From Pictodentalium vernedei (lineage: Eukaryota; Mollusca; Scaphopoda; Dentaliida; Dentaliidae): a DNA stretch of 64,000 nucleotides. A model generated the notes under the pieces. It did no database searches and was not told where the DNA came from. It saw only the letters and a program-made list of their open reading frames with translations. Both the position numbers and the translations under genes were made by a program. Positions within the stretch are counted from its first letter, which is position 1; every line of letters begins with the position of its first letter. The stretch is from the NCBI GenBank assembly GCA_031216915.1, contig CM062297.1, forward strand, positions 367,859,704 to 367,923,703, given 5' to 3'. Below, piece after piece: positions 1-11,841 of the stretch.

Positions 1-176
1 AACAGATTCTGCTTTACTGGTAAAATAGGACCCAGAACTAATGCCTGAGGAAATCCTCTAAAGTGGGCAGAACAGATAGAAATGATCTGCTAAACTTGAC
101 TTCTTACCTATGTTGCAGTCATGATATTCCCAAAGATGCTGAAAGTGACATTAACCACTAGGCTCTGTTGAAAAGT
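1..176 (+). repeat. Fragment of short retroposon family (RP), cut by a hAT element
   Basis: This stretch resembles 12,290-12,470 and, in reverse orientation, the retroposon copies at 11.84-12.07 kb and 34.46-34.70 kb. The shared blocks are the segment around 'tttactggtaaaatagga' and a following 'aatgcctgagg' block. The hAT-type element at 185-1009 lies next to it, so this is an old copy interrupted by a later insertion. No open reading frame of interest is present. The family assignment rests on visual comparison only. Confidence 0.4.
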
Positions 177-1017
177 GCTGAAAGTAGAGATGGGCAGTTT
201 TCAAATTTCATGTTGGTTCCAGTTTCAATTTCATTGAAAGAGTCAGGTTTTTGGTCTCTGTTTCGGTTTTCATTGTACAAACATAACAATACATTGCGTT
301 TGCATATAAGATGTATTTGGTGCCAGTCAGGGTCACAGAGACTCCGTTTCCAGAGCAACGCACCTGTGTAATAGCCTGTACCGGTACTCTGATTTCCTAG
401 GAAGAGCACAATGTATTTGCATAAATTATCTCAAGAGTTTCAAGTTTGAGAAAAATGATTTTTGCCTCGAGACTGTTGCAAAATTAGCCCCCCCCCCCCA
501 TACCTTTGTTTAGGGTAACCTGACACACCCTAAAAAATTATGCCGACAAAAATTTCATTGATTTAAAGTTGCTCATAAAGGTCATTGTAACCCAAAATTT
601 CCATCTAACTTCACTGTGATATTGACGCTGGCTTTGGAGTTCAAACTTTCAAAATTACTTGTAGAAATAAATATATTTGTCATTATAAATGTGGAATAAG
701 TGACAAGTTCCAATTCTGCATTTGATAAACAGATGAATGTTTAAACCACACTGCGTAATAAATAATTTTGTCACCTATTTTTGCAGTAAATGCCACGCTG
801 TACTGAAAAAGGGGTGTGTCGCGACTTTGAAGTTTAAAAACAATGTTAACTTCAGGTTGTTTCTCTCTTTGTTCTGAGATGTGACACCTGAGTAGAGTTT
901 TTCAACACTGATGTTGAAAACCGTGACGAGTTTTTTGTAATTGTTTCGATTTCGGTTTTCATAACAAAGCCGAAAGTGAACCAAATTTTTGGTTAACCAC
1001 CCATCTCTAGCTGAAAG
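177..1017. mobile_element. hAT-type non-autonomous DNA transposon with 8-bp TSD
   Basis: The element runs from 185 to 1009. Its terminal inverted repeats are 'tagagatggg' on the left (185-194) and 'cccatctcta' on the right (1000-1009). It is flanked by a perfect 8-bp direct repeat, 'gctgaaag', at 177-184 and 1010-1017. An 8-bp duplication and TAGNG-like ends are typical of the hAT superfamily. At about 825 bp with no transposase it must depend on an enzyme made elsewhere. A diverged relative with the same ends lies at 35,262-35,785. Confidence 0.85.
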
Positions 1018-1028
1018 CCACTCTAATG

Positions 1029-1148
1029 GCTTAACATCACAACAATAGCTTGAGCTTTGCTCGGCAGAACGAAAACATTTGTACAGTTGCTTAACACGAC
1101 AACAGTAGCTTGATCTTTGCTCAGCAGAACCAAAATATTTGTACAGTT
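1029..1148. repeat. 60-bp tandem duplication
   Basis: Two adjacent copies of a 60-bp unit (1029-1088 and 1089-1148) differ at only a few positions. Each contains 'tttgctc', 'cagaac' and ends in 'tttgtacagttgc'. They sit directly left of the palindrome at 1153-1204. Confidence 0.85.
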
Positions 1149-1152
1149 GCTT

Positions 1153-1204
1153 TGTTACAATTTATTGGAGAGTGTCTGTTGACACTCCCCAATAAATTGT
1201 AACA
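1153..1204. repeat. 52-bp near-perfect palindrome (mini foldback)
   Basis: Arms 'tgttacaatttattgg' and 'ccaataaattgtaaca' enclose 'gagtgtc...gacactc', leaving a very short loop. A longer relative with the same 'tattacaaatta..ggagagtg' arms is at 41,384-41,458, so this is a dispersed foldback family rather than a unique hairpin. Confidence 0.8.
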
Positions 1205-1735
1205 GATCAGTTATTTATGACCAAAATCTTGCTAAATTAAGACTGCCTTTGCTGGTAGCAATAGAAACTTTGAGAAAAAAACAACTTGTATTACAAATCA
1301 CCTTTGAAAAATAATTGAGCACTCCACCAGTTAAACACTAATAAAAAAGTAGACATAACCCCTTTCAACACATGTTCCTGAATGGAATCTGGAAATGCAA
1401 TGCTATCTTGAGTGTATGAGTGTATCAAATATGCTTTGTAGAGACGTTCTGTTATGACTTATTCTTGATTTATTACAGATTCTTCTTGCTCTTTTCTTCA
1501 CATTATCATCAAAATTGACTTCCAAATTTTTGTTTCTGTAAAATTAATGCTCACTTGTTAGAGTGAGTTAATGATTGGGACCATTTTAAGCTGCATGTAA
1601 TATTTCATTTTATTTTATTTTTTTTGTATTATTGATATGAATGCAATTTCAATTGCAAATTGTTCAAAAATGAACATAAACAACAGAGGGAATGTTAATT
1701 TTTAAATGATTTTATGTGGATGGTATAAGGAAGGG

Positions 1736-2084
1736 AAGGAAGTGTGGATGCTCAGCGGTTATGGCTTGGACTTCTGACCGAAAGGTCCACGGTTCGATCC
1801 CTGCCTGGGGTTACTGCATTGTGTCCTTGCACAAGGCACTTCATCCCATTTGCCTATGGGGCACTGTGTACTAAGACGTACTGCACGTCGATGGTGTACT
1901 TGTCTTCAACCAATACTACCCCTGCTTGTGTTGAGTTAGTACATTGGAGAGTCTGGCAGTTGCTTTCCATTGCTTAGTGGTTCTCTCCAGGTACTCCGGC
2001 TTCTTCCAACTGTAAAACTGTCTGACACGAGATAACCCTGGCTGTCAAAAGGGTCATCAAACCCCAATAAATATAAATAAATAC
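1736..2084 (+). mobile_element. tRNA-derived SINE, tail type A
   Basis: The head resembles a leucine/serine-type tRNA gene: an A-box-like 'gctcagcggtt' at 1751-1760 region and a perfect B box 'ggttcgatcc' at 1791-1800, which together would form an internal RNA polymerase III promoter. A conserved 'tgtccttg.acaaggcactt' block follows, then a 3' tail with 'gggtcatcaaacccc' and an (AAATA)n end. The 9-bp direct repeat 'aaggaaggg' flanks the element (1727-1735, 2085-2093), as expected for LINE-driven insertion. Related copies are at 4.34, 10.93, 15.28, 35.96 and 58.95 kb. Confidence 0.85.
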
Positions 2085-2269
2085 AAGGAAGGGGTTGGGG
2101 AAAGAGCATTTAAATGCTTTTGTAAGGATGGCATAACAGGATATAAAGATAAGTAGGAAATCCACCCTTAGCTTGACTAGGCTTGCTAGTATTAGGCCTA
2201 TTGAAAAAAAAGTTTTTAGGGCAATTTTCCATCAATTTTATTGTGAGGGAGGGAGGCTTTTTATTTTTT

Positions 2270-4213
2270 AGCTCATCTTGACAAAGTCAAGCTGAGCTAA
2301 TCTAATCGCTTCCCGTCCGTCGTCCGTCGTCTGTCAACACCATGTTTTGGTCTTCTCCTCCAAAGCCACTGGGCCAATTCAAGTGAAAGTTTGTGTGAGT
2401 GATGGTCCCAAAGGGGCATTTCATTTTTGTTCAACTCAGTATGCCCAGCCCCATAGGGAGGGAGTGGGGGAAAATGCTCCAAAATATTTTTAAAATCTTC
2501 TTCTCAAGAACCAGTGTGTACAATGACTTGATATTTGCTATGGAGCTTCCATATGAGGTGTAGAATCAAGTTTGTTCAAATGAAGTTCGTAAAGTAATAT
2601 TTGGCTTTGTAATAGGAGGGGTAAGATTTTTGGCCCCGCCCAAAATTTCTATTTTCTGAACCGATGGTCCAGTATGAACCAAATTTGGTTTGTGGTAGTA
2701 TTGGGTCATAAGTACTTGACCCATGCAAAAAAAAAAATTCCCAGATCCCCATGGGAACCCTGGGAGCTAAAAATAGAAATATTTCCAAACGCCCATATTT
2801 CCCAAACCCCACGGAACAGAGAGCTTTTATTTGGTATGAAGTATCCTTATGACCAGTAGAATTGAATGGTAAAAACAAGTTGCCATCGGTTATGTTAGGG
2901 TGTTCTGTAATGGGCATCGAAAAAATGCTGAGTCAGCATATTTGCAAAAATTTTTAAAAATCTTTTCTCCAGAACCAATCATCAGAATCTTTTGATATTT
3001 GGTATACAGCATTCATAGGGGGGTTAGATAAAAGTTTGTTGAAATAAAGCTCATTGGTTCATATTTGGGCTCTCTACAGGAGCCCGAAGTTTTAACATAG
3101 GGTAATATGGGGAATATTCTTTAAAAATCTTCTTCTTCAGAACCACCAGTCAGAATCTTTTAATATTGGTATACATCATTGTTATGAGGGTCAGATTCTA
3201 AATTGTTCAAACCAAGTCCCTAGGTTAATATTTGGGCTTCCTATGGAAGCCCAAATTTTATCTTTGTTCAATATGGAGGGTAATTTAAAAAAATCTTCTT
3301 CTTCAGATCCATCAGTCAGAATGCTTTGATATTTGGTATGCAACATCTCTATGGGGGTCAGATTCAAGTTTGTTCAAATCAAATCCCTAGGTATATATTT
3401 GGGCTCACTATGGTAGCCCAAATTTTTACTTAGTGCAATATGAGAAAATTTCTTTAAAAATCTTCTTCTTCAGATCCACCAGTTGGAATGCTTTTATATT
3501 TGGTATATAACATCTCTAGGGGGATCAGATTCCAGGTTGTTCAATTTCGAGTGCCAAGGTTAATTATTGGGCTCCATATGGGAACATGAAATTTAACTTA
3601 GTACAATATGAGGGAATTTCTTCAAAAATCTTCTTCTTCAGATTCACTTGTCAGAATGCTTTCACATTTGGTATACAACATCTCTAGGGGGGTCAGATTC
3701 AAGTTTTTTCAAATCGGATCCATAGGCCAATATTTGGGCTCGCTATGGTAGCCCAAATTTGAACTTAGTGCAATTCGAAGAAATTTCTTTACAATTTCTC
3801 TTCTTCAGATCCAACAGTCAGAATGCTTTCATATTCGGTACACAACATCTCTAGGGAAGTCAGATTTAACTGTGTTCAAATCAAGAGCCTGGGTTAATAT
3901 TTGGGCTCTCTATGGGAGCCGGAATTGGCCATTTTGCTGAAGAATTAAAAATCTTGTATTCAATACCCTCTGGAGGTACTAAGATTAATCCACATAGGTT
4001 GTATCAAGGGGCTTCAAAGGGGAGCTCTACATTTTACTTATGATCAACTGAAGAAAAGGCATGATGCCCAGATTATTTTTGTCACTCCTGAGGGACTCAA
4101 GGATTGACAGTGTAGCCTATGGAGATGGCTTGCTTAATGTAGACTCATTCTTGGACTCTTTTTAAATTGTGTTCTGTACAAGATGAGCGCTTCAGGCCCC
4201 GTGGGGCCTCTTG
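2270..4213 (-). mobile_element. Satellite-cored 'pearl'-like (Helentron-associated?) element, minus strand
   Basis: Read on the minus strand the element starts with 'caagaggccccacggggcct' (right end near 4213) and ends with a hairpin-forming stretch at 2270-2300, 'tagctcatcttgac...gctgagcta'. The centre (about 2930-3960) is a tandem array of roughly six degenerate copies of a 168-bp unit carrying 'aaaatcttcttcttcagatcc'. The same ends and unit occur at 48.05-51.42 kb in plus orientation, and the core again at 36.18-37.44 kb. No protein is encoded. Short terminal hairpin, no terminal inverted repeats and a tandem core match elements called pearl in bivalves, later linked to Helentrons; that link is from memory of the family and is inference here. 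Confidence 0.75.
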
Positions 4214-4338
4214 TTTTTTATTTCTTTAACAAAACCTGAAACAGTCCCTGAAGAGTTGAAATTTTTAATTCAACTTTTTACACTGTTCAGGGGAAAGAAC
4301 AATGTTCTCAGTGGTCAAAATTTCTGATACTGCAGTTA

Positions 4339-4707
4339 TTTATTTATTTATATATTAATGTTTAACGACACTTTAACAGCCAAGGTCATATAATGTCAGT
4401 GACAGTTTTACAGATGGAGGAAGCTGGAGTATCTCGGAGAGAACCACCGAGCACCGACGAGCAGCTGCCAGTTCCCCAACATCGTAACTCTGCACTGCAG
4501 CTCAAGCAGGGTTAGATTGGCTGAAGACATGCACACCATCAACGTGCAGTATGCCTTAGTACACAGCATCATCAAGCCCCCAGGTGGACCATCAGGGTTA
4601 AGTTACTTGCCCAAGGACACAAGGCATGAGTCCGAATCGATCGCTCAGATGGTCACCCATCCAAGGACTAACCGGACTCGACGTTGCTTAACTTCAGTGA
4701 TCTGACC
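4339..4707 (-). mobile_element. tRNA-derived SINE, tail type A, 13-bp TSD
   Basis: A minus-strand copy of the SINE family. A perfect 13-bp direct repeat 'gatactgcagtta' flanks it (4326-4338 and 4708-4720). The tail on the plus strand is 'tttatttatttatatattaa'; the conserved block 'cttgcccaaggacaca' is at about 4610. The 3' region has 'ggctgttaaagtgtcgttaa' in reverse complement, the same tail type as the copy at 1.74 kb. Confidence 0.88.
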
Positions 4708-4997
4708 GATACTGCAGTTACAAAGGTAACCAATTATATACTACTCAAAGTTTGCTAAGCACAAAGTACATCCAACTGCCTGTTTTACGTTTTAGTTGAA
4801 ATATTGTAATGAAAAGTGTATATATTTTTTATTTTTAATTATATCTTTAATGATTTAAGAACAGAAATTAAGATTTTATTTATGTTTGACATTATTTTTT
4901 AGCTTTTGAATATGATAACCATGGAAAATGGATATTATTGGTAAAAGAGGAAATTTTTCAGTATGCCAAAAAGTTGACGGAGCGAACTGGTATGGCT

Positions 4998-6791
4998 TCA
5001 ATATCGAGTATGAGACCCATTACTGTTAATCACAGCTTGACAACGCCTTCTCATGCTCCCAATCAAGTTCCTGGTGGTCCTTTGTGAGATGTTGTTCCAT
5101 TCTTGGACCAGCATGGCACCAAGCTCCTGGACACTTCTTGGCTGGACTAGACAGGCTGCAATTGAAAGCTGCAACTCATTCTAGACATGTTCAATTGGAT
5201 TGAGGTCAGGGGATCTTGCTGGCCAGTCCATACGGTCAATCCCCTCCCTCTGTCGGTACTCCCCAACAGCTACAACACATCCAAAATTGTGCTGCACGGG
5301 TCATAACCAGAACTCAAAGTACTGGCATATAACACCAGTACTCTCTGAGTTTCACTGGCTACCCATTAAGCAAAGAATTCAATTTAAAATTGTCCTTTTG
5401 GTGTTTAAGTGTATCTCGTATCTCGGGATCTGCACCATCCTACCTGTCCGATCTGCTTACCATCCACAAACCACCGAGGTCTCTTAGGTCATCAGGTCAA
5501 CTCAATCTGGATCAGCCCATATCTAAATTTACTAGTGCTGGTGATAGGGCCTTTGCGGTTGCTGGCCCAAGGCTTTGGAATTCTCTTCCAATCAACATAA
5601 AAAATAGTAAATCACTTGAATCATTCAAGTCTGGTACTGAAACCTACCTTTTTCCTTCAGTGGTCTTTTAATTTTGGTCATAAACTGAAATTACCAGGTG
5701 CGTGGGTGTGACTGAGTCAGTGAGGATTGCCTCATTACTCGTCAAGTTACACTCACATACTTGGTTTGGTAAAGTTGTAGTTTGTTTTCTTTTGTTTTTT
5801 TATTTTGTTTTAATTCAATACCCTTTTTTTTTTAGGTTCTGTCACTTATCGCCACATTATAGCCTTGGTTGCTGATGTGGCATTGGGCACCAATAAATGA
5901 TAATAGTGATCCATGTATCAATGTATCTGTGAGAGAATGTATGTGTGTATATGTATGCAATTATTGTACAGCCATTGAGCACTGTGTGTGGATTCTAGGC
6001 TTTAAAATTATTATTATGGGCAACATGAGGACAGGCATTATCGTCCATCAGAATTAATCTATCACCCACTGCACCTGCATATGATGCATATGATCTGACC
6101 TGGACATCCAGGATCTCATCAATATACTGTTGTGCAGTCAATGTACCACGTTCAAGGACACAGAGCTCTGTACGTCCATCCCAGCTGATGCCGCCCAAGA
6201 CCATGATTGACCCTCCACCATAGCGGTCATGCTCAGCAGTGTTGGCTGCATGGAATCACTCTCCTAGTCTTCTCCATACCCTAGACGCCTATCTATCTAG
6301 GTAGTACCTTGACTCATCTGTAAAAAGGACAGGTCCCCAATCTTCTCTGGTCATCCAACGTGGTCCATGGCCCATTCATATAGTGCCTGGCAGTCGTTCT
6401 GTGACAGCGGAATACGAATACATGGCCTTCTCGATTGGAGACCACCTTCGTGCAACCTTGCCCGGATAGTCTGCAACGAAACATTTACCCCAGATGCATT
6501 CTGAAGGTCACTGCGAAGCTGGGTTGCTGTGGCAAAGCGTTTCCTACAGGCCTGAATGATCAAAAAACAGACTTCAGCTGCAGATGTTGCCCTGTCTCTG
6601 TCACCACCATGCCATCTTACAGGTGTGCCATACTGCTGAAATCTTGCCCAGGCTCTGCTGATCACCATATAGTGCACACCAAGGGCTTCACCAACCTGAC
6701 GATGGGTAGCCCCTTGCACCACCATCCCTACAGCCCGCCACATATTTGCTTCAGACAAATGTCTTCTTACATTTGCATATGCCATATTCAA
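4998..6791 (-). pseudogene. Tc1-like transposase, interrupted by a LINE
   Basis: Cut-and-paste transposase of the DDE superfamily. The N-terminal part (6791-6351, 146 aa) has paired-type helix-turn-helix DNA-binding segments ('HRQVGEALGVHYMVISRAWA'). The catalytic part begins near 6204 ('GGISWDGRTEL') and contains the second acidic motif, 'LMDDNACPH'. The LINE insertion follows immediately. The remainder resumes at about 5252 with 'MDWPARSPDLNPIEHV', which holds the third acidic position, and ends at 4998. The gene also carries a frameshift around 6204-6351 and a stop just after 'IEHV', so it is inactive. Positions and order of the motifs match Tc1 enzymes well. Confidence 0.85.
5253..6017 (+). 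mobile_element. 5'-truncated CR1-like LINE fragment
   Basis: The fragment encodes the last ~135 residues of a non-LTR reverse-transcriptase ORF in broken frames (about 5255-5671). Recognisable pieces are 'FHWLPIKQRIQFKI', 'GSAPSYLSDLL' and 'GDRAFAVAGPRLWNSLP', typical of CR1/L2-type LINE C-termini. An untranslated tail follows and ends in an ATT-rich microsatellite (about 6003-6016), also usual for CR1. It sits inside the Tc1 transposase gene, so it is the younger insertion. 5' truncation is the normal result of incomplete target-primed reverse transcription. Confidence 0.8.
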
Positions 6792-7369
6792 TCATTAAAT
6801 CACAAGGGTTTGTGTTGAAATGAATATTGAATACCCAACACATGTCATGTAGACAGTACACGAAAACAGCATGAAAATCAAGGAGTACGTGCTTTCCATG
6901 ACTGTCACGAAAAGTCTGCCTGTCAAAACACTGGGGACCATCTCAATACATTTCTCAATCATATTCACCAAAAATATCGCAAATATGTCACAAGCAAATT
7001 TCACAATGATGTGTCAAATATTTGGTGCTTCGCAAACTTTGAGTAGTATATATTGTTTGACAGAGTTCAGAGAGCTCCGTCAAGCAAGATATAGTTAGTT
7101 AAATACTAAGTCCCACAAGTGCAAAAGAGTATCAAAGAGATAAAAAGGGTAAAAAATGAGTGATAATGCAGATTTCAATGAAGGAGGTACCTGAAAAAAT
7201 AATTTTTAATAGCCTTATTCAAGCATTGAAATTTATAGAATGGGCTTGAAATTTACTTTCCATTTAGTTTTTATTGGATTTCACCAGTACTGGGGAAAAA
7301 TAAATCTTAATTGCCTTCAAACTTTGCCACTAAAACCTGTCTATAAAGTATTAATGTTTTATTTGATGT

Positions 7370-7959
7370 GTTAAAACCAGGCATGTCAACCGGTACTGCC
7401 GGTTCCCTCATGCTCCAACAGGTACTAGTACTGAAGCTTTTGCCCTGCCAGCACTGGGTCAAAATTATTTTATGGAGAAATTCCTAATTGAACGAGGATA
7501 AACAGGCTGATAATCGTGTATGGCACACTCGCACGACATACTTTTAATTTATTTCTGAATGAACATTTCAAAACACATAGAGGTGCATGTTCTGTCTGCA
7601 CCATGACCTCGATACGGCCAACCATTTTGACTTTTCAAATGTTGCATCAAAGACAATGAAAGTGCCGTCACAGGCTACTTCAAAGAAATTAATCTGTGGT
7701 AACATCAAAGTAATCATAAAGCATGATCTTCGTGCTTTATGTTTACTTTGATGTCGCCACAGAATAATTGGATGTTTGTCTTGCGATCTTGGGGACTCGG
7801 GCAGTTTCAATGTGAATTTCTGTCATCTGATTGCGACATGTCATCCAATTGTTTACTTGTCCCGGTACCGGTTTTGGCGGAGCAGGCTCTGTGCCATCCT
7901 GGTACCGATTATGTTGGTACTGGCAGTACTTTGAGTACTTTGACATGCCTGGATAAAAC
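7370..7959. mobile_element. hAT-type non-autonomous element with internal foldback
   Basis: The ends 'caggcatgtcaa' (7378-7389) and 'ttgacatgcctg' (7940-7951) are inverted repeats. Flanking 8-bp sequences 'gttaaaac' (7370-7377) and 'gataaaac' (7952-7959) match at 7 of 8 positions. CAGGCATGTCAA-like termini with 8-bp duplications point to hAT. The middle (about 7676-7770) contains a separate inverted repeat centred on 'gcatgatcttcgtgc', so the element can fold extensively. No transposase is present; the short ORFs are not convincing genes. Confidence 0.7.
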
Positions 7960-8111
7960 CCACTGCCACCTGTTGTCTTTGTTTCCAATGGCTGTTATCC
8001 AGAAGAATGAGCAACACAAACAATAAAAAGTGTAAATTATTGTAAGGCATCATTCACAATAATACACAGGCATTTCAATTTTCCCTACCGGTAATTTATG
8101 AAATTATTTCA

Positions 8112-8553
8112 TTTTAAATTTATTTATTTACTGGTGTTTAAGGTCACATATTTTTTGCACAATGGCTAATCGTAACCATGACATGGAGATGAAGTCGAGT
8201 TTAGTCAATCGCTAACACCTATGTTGCCCATTTTTGAGGCCTTCCACCCCAAGCATTAATGACTGGTTCCAAGCCAGAAAATAAGCAGAGTGTCATCTGC
8301 AAATTGAGGTCCCCAGTGGGTGAATTTAGTGATGCTACATTACTAAATTTACCCTCTGTGAACCTCAATCTGAATCAAGGTCTCAAACCTAAACAGAAAG
8401 AGGTACCCAGAGGATAAATTGGCTAACTGTATGGGATTGCATCAGCAAATTCACCCTCTGGGGACCTTATTCTGCAAATCATAGATTGCTCATTTTCAGG
8501 CTTAACTGGGTCCTATTTTACCAGTAAAACAGAGCTTCACTTCACTGGGCATT
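8112..8553 (-). repeat. RP retroposon copy carrying an inserted foldback
   Basis: The left part holds the family's 3' tail, read on plus as 'tttatttatttactggtg' then 'aaggtcacatatttt' and 'gcacaatggctaatc'. The 5' part ('ctattttaccagtaaaac') appears at about 8512-8530. Between them, 8298-8478 is a foldback sequence, so this copy is interrupted. Confidence 0.6.
8298..8478. repeat. ~180-bp foldback element
   Basis: The left arm 'aaattgaggtccccagtggg' (8301-8320) pairs with the right arm around 'aaattcaccctctggggacc' (8446-8465), and the pairing extends outwards to 'tgcaaa' and inwards to 'gatgc'. A second internal pair ('aaatttaccctctgtgaacc') lies inside. It interrupts the RP retroposon copy. 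Confidence 0.65.
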
Positions 8554-9009
8554 TCATTTTAAAATGAGAATTGAATGTAAAGTGGGTTTAAGACAAATAA
8601 TGCACTCGGCCCAGGGTATTTTCCTTTGTATAAATTGGTAATTTATTATAAGATTGCATTTTAACGTGAATATCAACAAGATGTTCCTAATTGATTGATT
8701 GTATTTTTGTCAGCTGTGATGTGTGCTTTAAAATCTATTCATCAATCTGATTTTCATTTTTGTCAATGAAATATAAATTGGGAATCCAATTGTGTTATCT
8801 TTTGACCTCATCTACTTGAAATATTCATTCCAGAATATTATTATTGGAATCCATAAAATGTCTTGACTGTTTGTGATAAATATGTAATAATCAATCAAGA
8901 ACTTTCCTCCACACAGCTCAGGAGATTCTTTTTTGTAGCACATCGTTTGAATTTATTTATACCGCCACGCCCACCCTCCACAACTCGTTGGGGGTATACT
9001 GGAATACAT

Positions 9010-9620
9010 AATTTTGTCCACAGATTTTCTTGGCTGTTTGTGAACCAATCTGCTCGAAACTTGGTATGAATATTCACCATGGGGAACCTGTGCACCTGCA
9101 ATTATAATTCCGGTTGGATTTTTTTTGCCAGAATTATGCCACTTTTTGACTTGAAAAAGCAGGCTTAAAATTTTGTCTGGATATTTCCTCAGATGTTTAT
9201 GGGTCGATTCCTTTGAAACATGGTATGGATGTTTACTACTGTGGGATCCTGTGCACCTGCGATTATAGTTTCGATTGGACTTCATTTGCCAGAGTTATGC
9301 CCCTTTTCGTCTTAGAATGTCTGGATTGCATAGAATTTTGTCAGGAGAATTTCTCAGATGTTTGTGGGTCGATTCCTTTGAAACTTAGTATAGATGTTCA
9401 CTACCATGGGATCCCTACGATTATAGTTTCGATCGGAATTTTCCCCAGAGTTATGCCCCTTTTTGCCTTAGAATGCCTGAATTTTGTCCGGAGATTTTCT
9501 CAGATTTTTATGGGATGTTTCCTTTGAAACTTGGTATGGTTATCCACTACCATAGGAACCTGTGCACCTGTGATTATAGTTTCAATCAGACTTTTTTGCC
9601 AGAGTTATGCCCGCCCTTTT
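9010..9620. repeat. Degenerate tandem repeat, ~144-165 bp, four units
   Basis: Units are marked by 'tcctttgaaac.tggtatgg' at about 9043, 9206, 9371 and 9516, followed each time by a 'cctgtgcacctg...ttatagttt' block and 'ccagagttatgccc'. Degeneracy suggests an old array. It directly abuts the second array beginning at 9737. Confidence 0.8.
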
Positions 9621-9736
9621 TATGTGTACCCATACTATGTATGGTACACATAATGCCGGCATCCGGGGTGACCATCCGTCGTTCGTCCATCCTTTGTCCA
9701 TCCATCTGTCTGTCCATCCGGCGTCCGTATCCATTT

Positions 9737-10730
9737 CTTTGGCATTCGATAACTTGAAAAATATTGTTTGAATTGTCAAGTTACTTTATATTTGGGTTCA
9801 GGTTACTGATGTGCCAAGCTGTATAGTTTTTGGTGTAAATCTGATAATTTAATCCTGAGATATTAACCCTTTATCCTTCAAATTGAAAATTCCTCCAATC
9901 CCTTTGGCATTCGATAACTTGAAAAATATTGCTTGGGTTGTCAAGTTACTTTATATTTGCGTTCAGGTTACTGATGTGCCGAGCTGTATAGTTTTTGGTG
10001 TAAATCTGTTATTTTGATCCTGAGGTATTAACCCTTTCTCCTTCAAATTGAAAATTCCTCCAATCCCTTTGGCATGAGATAACTTGAAAAATATTGCTTG
10101 GATTGTCAAGTTACTTTATATTTGTGTTCAGGTTACTGATGTGCCAAGCTGTATAGTTTTTGGTGTAAATCTGATAATTTAATCCTGAGATATTAACCCT
10201 TTATCCTTCAAATTAAAAATTCCTCCAATCCCTTTGGCATTCGATAACTTGAAAAATATTGCTTGGATTGTCAAGTTACTTTATATTTGTGTTCAGGTTA
10301 CTGATGTACCGAGCTGTATAGTTTTTGGTGTAAATCTGTTATTTTAATCCTGAGATATTAACCCTTTATCCATCAAATTGAAAATTCCTCCAATCCCTTT
10401 GGCATTTGATAACTTGAAAAATATTGATTGGATTGTCAAGTTACTTTATAACTGTGTTCAGGTTACTGATGTGCTGAGCTATATAGTTTTTGGTGTTAAT
10501 CTGATAATTTGATCCCAAGATATTAACCCTTTATCCTTCAAATTGAAAATTCCTCCAATCCCTTTGGCATGAGATAACTCAAAAAATATCAATCCGATTG
10601 TCATGTTACTTTATATATTTATTCAGGTTACTGATGCGCTGTGCTGTGTAGTTTTTTATATAAATCTGATAATTCGATCCGGAGATATTAACCCTTTATC
10701 CATCAAATTAGACACTCCTCCAATCCATTT
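9737..10730. repeat. 168-bp tandem array, six units
   Basis: Six units beginning near 9737, 9901, 10069, 10237, 10402 and 10560 carry 'gataacttgaaaaatatt', 'caagttactttatat' and 'gatattaaccctttatcc'. The array is bracketed by two copies of 'gtaccatac..tggtacacataatg.cggcatcc' (9625-9665 and 10737-10775), which suggests it is the core of a larger mobile unit. No coding potential was seen. Confidence 0.88.
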
Positions 10731-10929
10731 CTATACGTACCCATACCTTGGATGGTGTACATAATGTCGGCATCCGTGGTGGCCCTCCGTCATACAGCTT
10801 TCTACTAGTTGCGCGTATGGGTACACATCTGACGATTTCATCGGCCTATTTTTCATCTTAAAATAATCATGGTGACGACGGGAGGGGTGGTGTATGGACA
10901 GGACCATCTGAGACAGTCACACCTCGCTT

Positions 10930-11245
10930 TTATTGGGGTGTAACAACACTTTCAACATCCAGGGTCACCTTGTGTCTGGCGGCTTTATGAGTGGAGGAAG
11001 CCGCAAAACCAAGAGAGAACCACTGAGCAGCGGCGAGCAACTTTCATACTCCCCTATGTTCTAACGGATTGAAGACAACTACACCATCGACATGCAGTAT
11101 TCCTTACTCCACAGCCCCACCATGTCCCTATACAGGCAATCAGAATTAAGTATCTTGCCCAAGGACACAACAAAGATACCCATGGCAGGGATCGATTTGA
11201 AGTTCAGTGCTATAACCACTGAGCCACTGAACTCCCTACATCGTT
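10930..11245 (-). mobile_element. tRNA-derived SINE, tail type A
   Basis: Minus-strand copy. The head is at the right ('aaccactgagccactgaac', the complement of an A-box region 'ttcagtggctcagtggtt'), with a degenerate B box 'ggatcgatttgaa' at about 11191. The block 'cttgcccaaggacacaac' is at 11151-11170. The tail reads 'tattggggtgtaacaacac' on plus. A clear TSD was not identified. Confidence 0.75.
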
Positions 11246-11829
11246 TGAATGGGTTGAGATTCCTTTCAAATGGTATGTTGCCTAAAAGCAGAAAAGTAAA
11301 GACAAAGAGTGCATTGGCTTATTGGTTTGCATGTTGGACTCCTCACCCTGCTTGCTCTGTTGTTACCACTGTGTGTATTTGACCAATGTGATCCTTGCTC
11401 AAGCTCTGCTTGTATCCAGTAACATTGGTAGCTTTCTGGCTGGATGGAGGACAGTCCCAAAATTTTCTGACTTCAGATTCGGCAACCAAAAATAGTGGTA
11501 TATTATGTGCTTGATCATTTGTGTTAAAATTAACTTTTATAGTAGGTATCAATTGTAAAATTATTATACAGTAGAACTTGCCTTGTGGTCTCTCAGAACA
11601 GGTCCATTACAGAGTAAAATAACCAAACGGTACAAGTTTACAGGGGTCTCTCACGTCAGGTGGTCTGTCACAAGTCGTATCCCAAAATAGGTTGTACTGT
11701 ATGGTAAATCAGAGTTCAAAACAAAACTCTTGGTTATGAACACATTGAAATGTGACTGCATACAGTCAGAATTGGCTTGTGTGTCTTCATTGCTTTGCAA
11801 ACTGAAAACTGAACTACCGCTTTGAAAAT
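11246..11829. other. No recognisable gene or repeat
   Basis: Short ORFs on both strands overlap in this stretch but show no motif, no repeat of them elsewhere in the window and no splice or promoter context I could defend. It may be unique host intergenic DNA. Confidence 0.4.
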
Positions 11830-11841
11830 TCAAGATTCAAA

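Larger units (their letters stand above)
4735..7052 (-). mobile_element. Tc1/mariner-type DNA transposon with 28-bp TIRs
   Basis: The left end (4735-4762) and right end (7025-7052) are inverted repeats that match over about 28 bp with one mismatch; both read inwards as 'tactactcaaagtttgc'. TA at the borders fits the superfamily's TA target. It encodes a minus-strand transposase (4998-6791) and is split by a CR1-like LINE fragment at about 5253-6017. Removing the LINE gives a body near 1.55 kb, normal for the group. A type A SINE ends 15 bp left of the left TIR. Confidence 0.9.

Noticed and set aside
7568-8053. Overlapping ORFs of 66-95 codons
   Set aside because: They lie within or across a foldback-rich hAT element and have no motif.
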